Shown here piece by piece: positions 34,763 to 40,420 of a stretch of 40,420 nt of DNA. Below the pieces are notes generated by a model that ran no database searches, had not been told where the DNA came from, and was given only the letters and a program-made list of their open reading frames with translations. Origin of the DNA: Cytophagales bacterium (GTDB taxonomy: Bacteria > Bacteroidota > Bacteroidia > Cytophagales > 172606-1); the NCBI GenBank assembly GCA_030448185.1, contig JAUJNL010000043.1, forward strand, positions 1 to 40,420. Reading direction: 5' to 3'. Within the stretch, counting starts at the first letter, position 1. Every line of letters begins with the position of its first letter. The position numbers and the translations under genes were made by a program.

Positions 34763-35194
34763 TTAGGCTTCTTTCTGTTCACTGCAGTTGGCGCATACCC
34801 CCTGCATCAGCAAATTAGTCTCCGTAGCGCGGTATCCGTTTGGCAGTATGATAGAGGGAATCTGTACATTATCCAGGCAATTGGTAAGGCCGCAGGAAGT
34901 GCACTTGAAGTGAACGTGTTCATGGTGGTGCTCATGCAGGGAACAATGTTGACGGCACAGGGCATACTTGGTTATTCCTTCATCATCCAATACTTTATGA
35001 ATGAGTCCGGCATCCAGAAAAGTCCGAAGCGTACGGTACACTGTGACCCGGTCAAAATGCTCACTTACATTAGCTTCCAGGTCAGCGTGCGAAAGGGCAA
35101 AATCCTGCTGTAGGAACTTGTCTAGTACCTCCTCCCGGCAGGAAGTATAGCGCAGATCATGCTCTTTCAGAATATTTTTAATGGTTGCATTCAT
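34763..35194 (-). CDS. Fur-family metalloregulator
   Basis: 143 residues. The winged helix is residues 1-80 (RYTSCREEVLDKFL, ALSHADLEANV, DRVTVYRTLRTFLDAGLIHK). The dimer and metal domain has CRQHCSLHEHHHEHVHFKCT, SCG and a final CANC, so both a structural Cys4 zinc site and a His-rich sensor site are likely. The unusually His-rich stretch (H-E-HHH-E-H-V-H) might point to zinc rather than iron, but Fur, Zur and PerR types cannot be told apart here. A promoter box lies 32 bases upstream. Confidence 0.92.
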   Translation of the reverse strand: MNATIKNILKEHDLRYTSCREEVLDKFLQQDFALSHADLEANVSEHFDRVTVYRTLRTFLDAGLIHKVLDDEGITKYALCRQHCSLHEHHHEHVHFKCTSCGLTNCLDNVQIPSIILPNGYRATETNLLMQGVCANCSEQKEA

Positions 35195-35225
35195 GCAGGC
35201 AGCTGTTAATGGCCTTTTAGTATTT

Positions 35226-35233
35226 CAAAGGTA
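35226..35233 (-). promoter_or_regulatory. Promoter -7 element of the Fur-family gene
   Basis: On the minus strand TACCTTTG matches TANNTTTG exactly, 32 bases before the ATG at 35194. Confidence 0.55.
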
Positions 35234-35271
35234 CTACTCTAACACCGTTTGCCCCTTTTTAATTGCATGGT

Positions 35272-35419
35272 GGGTACTAGGTATTGGATATCAGGTATTG
35301 GGCATATTAGTTAATGGTCATTGGTAGATTGGTCATTAGTCAGTATTTTTTCCTTAGATAATCTTTTTTCCTAATAAAGACCTAGTACCTATTACCTTTT
35401 TCCCAATACCCAATACCTA
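35272..35419. repeat. Heptamer-like repeat array with long inverted repeats
   Basis: The left part repeats GGTATTG-like units at about 7-base spacing; the right part (35381-35419) has the mirrored CCCAATAC units. AGGTATTGGG (35293-35302) pairs exactly with CCCAATACCT (35409-35418), and TACTAGGT (35275-35282) with ACCTAGTA (35380-35387). The right arm includes the stop codon of the next gene. Confidence 0.65.
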
Positions 35420-36853
35420 CTTATTACCCAGCGCCGTTGTTTTTTCCCGCTTTATATACACGTTTGAGTTTCCTTGTCTTTGGTACTGAGCGGAGAGAGC
35501 CGGTAAACGGCTAAAAAGCTTAGGTACTACTTTCTTCTTATCCACAATCACCTGCGGCGGGTCATCCTGAAAGTTTTCAAACAAACTGATTACACTTACA
35601 AAGTTGTCCAGGTCTTCAAAGTGCCTTCGGGACAAAGTCCAGTTTAAGTATGGGGTAGCTGGCGTATTATGCTGGTATTCCTCAATGGTTTCACCCAGTA
35701 CCAGAATATTTTTTCCGCGCAGATTAGCAACTTCGGGTACCTCTTCAACCACCAGCCGGCTGTAGTCAGCCAGTCCTGATTGCTGGGGAAGTTGATGCAG
35801 GCCGGCATAGTTAAACAACAGGACACATAGAAAAACAGCCCAGAAAACTAGCTCTCCCATCCAGACTTTGCGGATCAGCAGGAAGTAATGGGTGCCGAAG
35901 AAAGCAACTACTGGCACAAATACCATTCCCTGCAGCGGCAGCAGATCGTTGGCAAAAAACAAGGTTAAAACTGCAAAGATTAGCCACAGGAACATAAACT
36001 GCTGCACCCGGATCTGGTAGTTGATAAAACGGGCTTCGCCACCAAATATCCGCACCAGCGAGACCACCAGCAGCACCATAAAAGGTGCAAACAGCACCAG
36101 CAATGACCCAAAAGAAATATAGTAATTGGTACCCAAGCTTATAGTAGCAATCAGCCAGTTAAGATACAATGCCTGCTGTCCATTGAGCAGGTAAAAGAAC
36201 AGGTAAGCAACTGCCAGCGGGAATATAAATCCGAATGTCAGCAGAAAAAACTTACGGAAGCGGATAGCAGACAGAAATAGAAAGCCAGCGGCCGCACAGG
36301 CTTCAAACCAGGCTAATGGTAGATAGCATAAGGTGGCTAGTCCAATATAAAATCCAACGGCAAAGGCTTCATCACTGTCAGTATCCCGGCTAAGGCTCCG
36401 GAAAGCAGCATCCAGTGCCAGCAGCAGAAAGGAAACTCCCAGCAGCATAGGAGATAAGGTGTAAAAATCAAAGAACAAGCTCATCCCAACTACATATAAC
36501 AGGGCTGGTAAGTTTGACCTTTCCGGAAATAACTGATTGCGATTCAGGGAAAAATTAAAGTACAGTGTCTGCAGAATCACTAATAGCAACGCAACCAATT
36601 GGTAGGCTAGCTGCGAGCGGCCAAACACCAGATCAATTACCCAATAAACAGCCGCTGCCAAGGGAGCGGTGTTATCCCAGATTTGGGTGTAAACCATATA
36701 ACCCCGGGCCATTCTTTCTCCCACCAGCATCCATTTCAGCTCGGGAGTGATCAGCGGAATACCACTTACTACAGCCGGTATTCGGATCAGTAACAGTAAT
36801 AACAGGGCTATAAGGGTGCGGGAAAAGGCTCCGGCTCTAAAAATTTCTATCAA
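35417..36853 (-). CDS. Multi-pass membrane protein of unknown function (DUF6427-like)
   Basis: 478 residues with about ten to twelve hydrophobic helices, beginning RTLIALLLLLLIRIPAVVSG. A periplasmic-looking segment after helix 1 contains WMLVGERMARGYMVYTQIWD, then NTAPLAAAVYW. This resembles the acidic loop in GT-C glycosyltransferases (E-R...WD). The C-terminal 100 residues are soluble. The general layout fits the poorly known Bacteroidetes group labelled DUF6427. A role in handling lipid-linked sugars is a guess from the fold and the nearby polysaccharide genes. Confidence 0.75.
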   Translation of the reverse strand: MIEIFRAGAFSRTLIALLLLLLIRIPAVVSGIPLITPELKWMLVGERMARGYMVYTQIWDNTAPLAAAVYWVIDLVFGRSQLAYQLVALLLVILQTLYFNFSLNRNQLFPERSNLPALLYVVGMSLFFDFYTLSPMLLGVSFLLLALDAAFRSLSRDTDSDEAFAVGFYIGLATLCYLPLAWFEACAAAGFLFLSAIRFRKFFLLTFGFIFPLAVAYLFFYLLNGQQALYLNWLIATISLGTNYYISFGSLLVLFAPFMVLLVVSLVRIFGGEARFINYQIRVQQFMFLWLIFAVLTLFFANDLLPLQGMVFVPVVAFFGTHYFLLIRKVWMGELVFWAVFLCVLLFNYAGLHQLPQQSGLADYSRLVVEEVPEVANLRGKNILVLGETIEEYQHNTPATPYLNWTLSRRHFEDLDNFVSVISLFENFQDDPPQVIVDKKKVVPKLFSRLPALSAQYQRQGNSNVYIKREKTTALGNK

Positions 36854-36914
36854 CGGATCAAATAATTAAAAAAGCTGAAATAAATCTTTGGGAACGTTAT
36901 AAAGTTCTCAACCT

Positions 36915-37484
36915 CTACAACATTACCCCCATTCTGATTACCCACGGACTGCCGTAGATAGAATAGAGCTGATTTAGCTGGTCGGTGAGGTTATAAAGGG
37001 CAGTAATACCAAAGTTGGAACGCCGCCCAATCGGAAACAGAACTGCCGCCCCTACCAATGGATTGCCGATCCAGCGGCGTTGGCCTTCCCCGTTATAGCT
37101 GTAATAGGGCACAGCAAGCGCTTCATACTCCACCCGCGGAGCAAAATTTGGAATAATTGTATATTGGGCGAAAGTTCTGCCGCCATAGACACTTCCTTCC
37201 AAGGTATTCCCATACACATCCCTGATCCTTGAGTAAATATAGGATACACCACCGCCAGCCATGAATTTATCAGTGAACCGGTATCCTACCAGTGGCGCCA
37301 GCGTGATATTAGTATACCGGCCCAGGGATAAGCCGAAATTACCTCCCAGCGAAATCCGGTCCGTCCATTTTTCTTTAGGTGGTTCTGGTTGGCGGCGTAC
37401 GTACAGTGAATCGTTGCCCTCTTGTGCTTGAGCGTTTATAGTCAGCAGCAACAGACAGGCCGCAAACAGCGTGGTTACTTTCAT
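36915..37484 (-). CDS. Small outer-membrane barrel-like protein
   Basis: 189 residues with a signal peptide (TTLFAACLLLLTINAQAQ). After a short linker rich in P and K come strand-like segments (ISLGGNFGLSLGRYTNITLA, PLVGYRFTDKFMAGGGVSYI, NFGITALYNL) ending WVIRMGVML. This is the pattern of a small beta-barrel. No specific family was recognised. It lies 61 bases downstream of... the opposite direction applies: it is transcribed before the membrane protein on the same strand, 61 bases upstream of it, so they may form an operon. Confidence 0.72.
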   Translation of the reverse strand: MKVTTLFAACLLLLTINAQAQEGNDSLYVRRQPEPPKEKWTDRISLGGNFGLSLGRYTNITLAPLVGYRFTDKFMAGGGVSYIYSRIRDVYGNTLEGSVYGGRTFAQYTIIPNFAPRVEYEALAVPYYSYNGEGQRRWIGNPLVGAAVLFPIGRRSNFGITALYNLTDQLNQLYSIYGSPWVIRMGVML

Positions 37485-37501
37485 GGTTTGCAGAGTGGTT
37501 A

Positions 37502-37509
37502 CAAAGTTA
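37502..37509 (-). promoter_or_regulatory. Promoter -7 element of the outer-membrane protein gene
   Basis: On the minus strand TAACTTTG is an exact TANNTTTG match, 17 bases before the ATG at 37484. The divergent SRPBCC gene starts only 64 bases away, so the two promoters share this gap. Confidence 0.55.
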
Positions 37510-37548
37510 GAATATCAGTTTGACTTAGTGTAGAAATTAAAGAACGCA

Positions 37549-38004
37549 ATGCGCATCATTTTCAGCACATTTGTTACACAGAATTACGAGCAGGTAACAC
37601 AAAAATTTGACCAAAATCTGCTGCTTGCCCTCAGTCCGCCCTTTCCCCGTGTGCAACTCATCCGGTACGATGGCAACCGAGCCGGTGATGAGGTGCACCT
37701 GGACCTGCACTTCCTTTGGTACCGCTTTCGGTGGAAAAGTCTGATCACTGACTATCAGGAAAGCAACAAGGAGCTGCATTTTGTCGATGAAGGGTTACAA
37801 TTGCCTTTTCCCCTGAAATACTGGCGGCATCAGCATGAAGTAAGGCAGCAGCAGGACGGCAGTTTGATTATTGATAACATCACCTATAAAACTGGACTGA
37901 AAGTACTCGATTTTTTACTTTATCCGCTGCTTTTCTTACAGTTCAGGTATCGAAAGCCCGTCTACCGGCAGTACTTCGGAGCAAAAGACAATGAGTCGAA
38001 ATAA
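37549..38004 (+). CDS. SRPBCC/START-like ligand-binding protein
   Basis: 151 residues, no signal peptide. The layout (FSTFVTQNYEQVTQKF at the start, then HLDLHFLWYRFRWKSLITDY, ...FVDEGLQLPFPLKYWRHQHE and a long last helix KVLDFLLYPLLFLQFRYRK) fits the SRPBCC superfamily of small hydrophobic-ligand binders. The motif FPLKYWRHQHEV is common in Bacteroidetes members. Ligand unknown. It is transcribed away from the outer-membrane protein gene. Confidence 0.8.
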   Translation: MRIIFSTFVTQNYEQVTQKFDQNLLLALSPPFPRVQLIRYDGNRAGDEVHLDLHFLWYRFRWKSLITDYQESNKELHFVDEGLQLPFPLKYWRHQHEVRQQQDGSLIIDNITYKTGLKVLDFLLYPLLFLQFRYRKPVYRQYFGAKDNESK

Positions 38005-38244
38005 GCCGAAATGGGCAGTCCAACGAATAAGATTTTTTACCCCTGAACACAGTTTTTCCTTCGGTATTTTATACGCTTATTTAGGCTACCTGCCAGAGAA
38101 AGATTACTTTGCCAAATAGACTCTTCCGCTGCCCGGTAGCTGTCTGTGCAGAAAATGCAAAGTAATAGCCATTTTCCTATCTTGCATTGGCATTTAAAGC
38201 AGAAATTCACTTCGAAAACTATACTTACTTAACCTGAACGCTGC

Positions 38245-39561
38245 ATGGGAAAAATCAATATTGCCTGGCGGATATTTATCGGAATGATCATAGGCGTGGC
38301 CATTGGATACTATCTGAACGTAGCCTACTCCGATGTAGTCGTCCAGACGGAAGTAGATCCAGTCACCCAAAAAGTAGTCACAAAAGTTACGCAAGCCGAT
38401 GAGTACGCTAAGTACTTTAGCCTGTTAAGTAAGATTTTTCTGCGACTGATCAAGATGATCATCGGGCCGCTGGTTTTTGCCACGCTGGTAGTGGGCATTG
38501 CCAAATTGGGTGATTTTAAGGTAGTAGGCCGGATCGGCATTAAAACGTTAGCCTATTTTTACTTCGCCACGATTCTTTCGTTAATAGTTGGCTTATTAGC
38601 CGTTAATATTCTTCGTCCGGGTGAACTGGTCCGGTCTGCACTGCCAGCCAAAGGAACCGCAACCGGCGTAGAGGCGAAGAAGCTGACCCTGGAAGGATTT
38701 ATTGAACACATAATCCCCCAAAGTTTTGTAGAAGCACTGGCCACCAATGAAATACTGCAAATCGTTGTTTTCTCGATTTTCTTCGGTCTGGCCACCGGCG
38801 CCCTGGGTGACCGCGGTAAGATCATTGTGAAAGCCATGGATGTAATCTCGCATATTATGTTTAAGGTCGTAGGGTACGTAATGGCATTTGCTCCGTTTGG
38901 GGTATTGGGGGCTATTGCCGCGGTGGTAGCTAAGCAAGGACTGTCCATCTTTGTGGAGTACGCCTACTTAATCATCTGCTTTTTTGCCGCCCTCCTGTTT
39001 TTCCTGGTCGTCGTGCTCTGGGTCATCTGCATTTTCGCCCGGATTCCTTACTGGCAACTGATGAAGCACATAAGAGAAGCACTGCTGCTTTCATTCAGTA
39101 CGGCCAGTTCAGAAGCCTCCTTCCCGCAAACCATTGCAGCCCTTGAAAAATTTGGCTGCTCCAACCGGGTGGTCAGCTTCGTACTTCCGTTAGGCTATTC
39201 GTTTAATCTTGATGGTTCTATGATGTATATGACCTTTGCTACGGCCTATATTGCGCAACGTTACGGGGTCACATTAACCCTTCAAGACCAGATTACCATG
39301 ATGCTAACCCTGATGATTACTTCAAAAGGAATTGCCGGCGTGCCAAGAGCCTCCCTGGTAATCATAGCTGGAACCATGGCCATGTTTAACCTGCCCTCTG
39401 AAGGCTTGGCCCTGCTGCTAGGCATTGATCAGATTCTGGATATGGGCCGTTCGGCTACTTCTGTGGCTGGTAATGCCGTGGCTACTTGCGTAATATCCCG
39501 CTGGGAAGGAGAGTTCGGTAAAACGGATGATATACTGGTACCTGCTGAGGAGAAAGTGTAG
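38245..39561 (+). CDS. Dicarboxylate/amino acid:cation symporter (DAACS family)
   Basis: 438 residues, the family length. It imports dicarboxylates or acidic amino acids with Na+ or H+ across the inner membrane. Motifs: KIFLRLIKMIIGPLVFATLV, the Ser-rich hairpin SFSTASSEASFPQTI, GYSFNLDGSMMYMTFATAYI, the second hairpin SKGIAGVPRASLVI and DQILDMGRSATSVAGNAVAT with the substrate-binding Asp/Arg/Asn pattern. The family usually has R in DMxRT; here it is DMGRSAT. The exact substrate (aspartate, glutamate, fumarate) is undecided. It has a 240-base upstream gap and stands alone. Confidence 0.95.
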   Translation: MGKINIAWRIFIGMIIGVAIGYYLNVAYSDVVVQTEVDPVTQKVVTKVTQADEYAKYFSLLSKIFLRLIKMIIGPLVFATLVVGIAKLGDFKVVGRIGIKTLAYFYFATILSLIVGLLAVNILRPGELVRSALPAKGTATGVEAKKLTLEGFIEHIIPQSFVEALATNEILQIVVFSIFFGLATGALGDRGKIIVKAMDVISHIMFKVVGYVMAFAPFGVLGAIAAVVAKQGLSIFVEYAYLIICFFAALLFFLVVVLWVICIFARIPYWQLMKHIREALLLSFSTASSEASFPQTIAALEKFGCSNRVVSFVLPLGYSFNLDGSMMYMTFATAYIAQRYGVTLTLQDQITMMLTLMITSKGIAGVPRASLVIIAGTMAMFNLPSEGLALLLGIDQILDMGRSATSVAGNAVATCVISRWEGEFGKTDDILVPAEEKV

Positions 39562-39610
39562 AAAATAGCGACGCCGCCAGTGGATAGCCTACTGCCTCAA
39601 AACCGGCCAT

Positions 39611-39647
39611 AAAAAACCAGGGATTGGACCTAATCATCCAATCCCTG
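39611..39647 (-). terminator. Terminator of the small hypothetical gene, possibly bidirectional
   Basis: An 11-bp perfect stem, CAGGGATTGGA (39618-39628) with TCCAATCCCTG (39637-39647), is followed on the minus strand by GG and six T. It lies 18 bases after the minus-strand gene and 56 bases after the symporter, so it may serve both. Confidence 0.75.
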
Positions 39648-39664
39648 TTGTGTCTTCACTGAGC

Positions 39665-39955
39665 CTAGACTAAGGTTTCTTGTCGGGTCAGGGTATTACA
39701 GGCGTAGTTTAAGTCTACTATATAATACTCTCCGGAAACCTTGTGTTCAGGCAGCAGTTGCCTGAAAATATCTTTTCCCTTCCATACCCGAATGGCTAAC
39801 CGGCGATCAATCTTAAGGTAGTGAGCGGAAACACCTCTAGCGTTTAATTCATTTTGAACATTCTGTAAACGGAGATCTGAGGATAACATGCTTTTGTTTG
39901 CGAGTAAATGTGAATATATTAAGAAAGTTTTTCCAAAATCAGGGTAGATACCCAC
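39665..39955 (-). CDS. Small hypothetical protein
   Basis: 96 residues if started at 39955; an inner ATG at 39889 (MLSSDLRLQNVQNELNARGV) gives 74 residues and looks more natural, since the first 22 are unlike a protein start. The core reads SAHYLKIDRRLAIRVWKGKD and EYYIVDLNYACNTL. It is cytoplasmic, with no family recognised. The terminator directly behind it supports that it is a real gene. Confidence 0.55.
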   Translation of the reverse strand: MGIYPDFGKTFLIYSHLLANKSMLSSDLRLQNVQNELNARGVSAHYLKIDRRLAIRVWKGKDIFRQLLPEHKVSGEYYIVDLNYACNTLTRQETLV

Positions 39956-40420
39956 CGATTTACTATAGGTAAAGAGAGCAAAACTTTCGTGCCCGGTCTT
40001 TGTACGATGAATTTACGTATTTGGTTGGGGTTGCTGGTAAAAAAATTATTTTCCAGGCGGCCCGAGCAGAATATTTTTTCTGGCACAGAAATACCATAAA
40101 ATTGAACAATTCCTTTACTGTCTTTTTACAACTATATAACTGGTGATTTATCCGCTCCCCATTGATTCTAAAGAAAAATTAATTTGCCTGAAAGAATAAT
40201 ACTTTCAGCTGCCCTACTTATTTCCCTGAGTTGCGCTACCTGATCGTCATATCTATTATTAAGGGGTGGTGATCAATAAAAAGGTCTAAAAGTAAGCTAC
40301 TGTAAGGCCTTTGAGCGGATTGCAAATCCGCCATTTCCCAAGTTCGGCATGGCCAATGCCGAACCACTATCGGCCACCATCGGGTTGGTCCGCATTTAGC
40401 TTCGCTGAGATAGTTGCCAT
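39956..40420. other. Gene-free end of the window with REP-like hairpins
   Basis: No convincing coding frame. The first 300 bases are AT-rich and featureless. The last 110 bases are GC-richer and hold two perfect short hairpins, listed separately. A gene or repeat may continue beyond the window. Confidence 0.5.
40315..40364. repeat. Two REP-like hairpins
   Basis: GCGGATT/AATCCGC (40315-40331, 3-base loop) is followed 10 bases later by GTTCGGCAT/ATGCCGAAC (40342-40364, 5-base loop). Paired short GC-rich hairpins are typical of REP elements moved by RAYT transposases. No such transposase lies in the window. Confidence 0.5.

Noticed and set aside
35238..35252. CTAACACCGTTTG near the Fur-gene promoter as a fifth TetR operator
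   Set aside because: Only one arm and part of the other match TTAAC-N3-GTTAA, and it lies far from the regulon.
1..40420. CRISPR array, prophage, intact insertion sequence, or rRNA genes
   Set aside because: No regularly spaced identical repeats with spacers, no phage structural genes, no complete transposase with terminal repeats, and no rRNA sequence were seen.

Overview
The window looks like the chromosome of a Bacteroidetes bacterium, most likely of the order Cytophagales. Four things support this. There is a very large secreted protein with a type IX secretion (T9SS) C-terminal sorting domain, and a GldB-type gliding lipoprotein. Many genes are preceded by the Bacteroidetes -7 promoter element TANNTTTG, sometimes with TTG 20 bases upstream. 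Shine-Dalgarno sequences are scarce. No species is named because nothing in the sequence fixes one.

Layout. 0.1-7.0 kb: a giant T9SS adhesin-like protein (-). 7.0-7.8 kb: a mostly empty gap with a possible tiny gene and a strong terminator. 7.8-10.7 kb: an ABC exporter and gldB (-). 10.7-12.7 kb: a small outer-membrane barrel (+) facing a beta-lactamase-fold lipoprotein (-). 12.7-15.4 kb: rpsA with a structured leader, then tRNA-Cys. 15.7-18.7 kb: a TetR regulator followed by a SpoIIAA/STAS-like protein, a quinone oxidoreductase, a DoxX-like protein and a ferredoxin. The same inverted repeat, TTAAC-N3-GTTAA, precedes four of these genes. 18.8-23.5 kb: housekeeping genes, many frameshifted (exo/endonuclease family, SMUG2-like glycosylase, thioredoxin, diacylglycerol kinase, DUF1361, rpe), with gene relics at 21.1-21.5 kb. 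23.5-26.8 kb: a TonB-dependent receptor broken by about nine frameshifts. 27-34.6 kb: exopolysaccharide export and sugar-nucleotide genes (wza-, wzc-, wecB-, rmlA-, epimerase- and rmlB-like). 34.7-40 kb: a Fur-family regulator, a multi-pass membrane protein, an outer-membrane protein, an SRPBCC protein, a dicarboxylate/amino-acid symporter and a small hypothetical gene. The window ends in REP-like hairpins.

Two points deserve most attention. First, the four TTAAC-N3-GTTAA sites look like a complete local TetR regulon. It would let one regulator control a set of redox genes gene by gene. Second, single-base frameshifts pile up between 18.9 and 28.5 kb. There the shifted frames still encode well-conserved protein with no other damage, while genes on both sides are intact. 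This pattern fits sequence or assembly error better than decay, so the frameshifted genes should be read as probably functional until checked.

The rpsA leader can fold into an H-type pseudoknot just before the start codon. It is a candidate autoregulatory element. Three intergenic places carry 7-base tandem repeats or long inverted repeats of kinds that probably recur through this genome.
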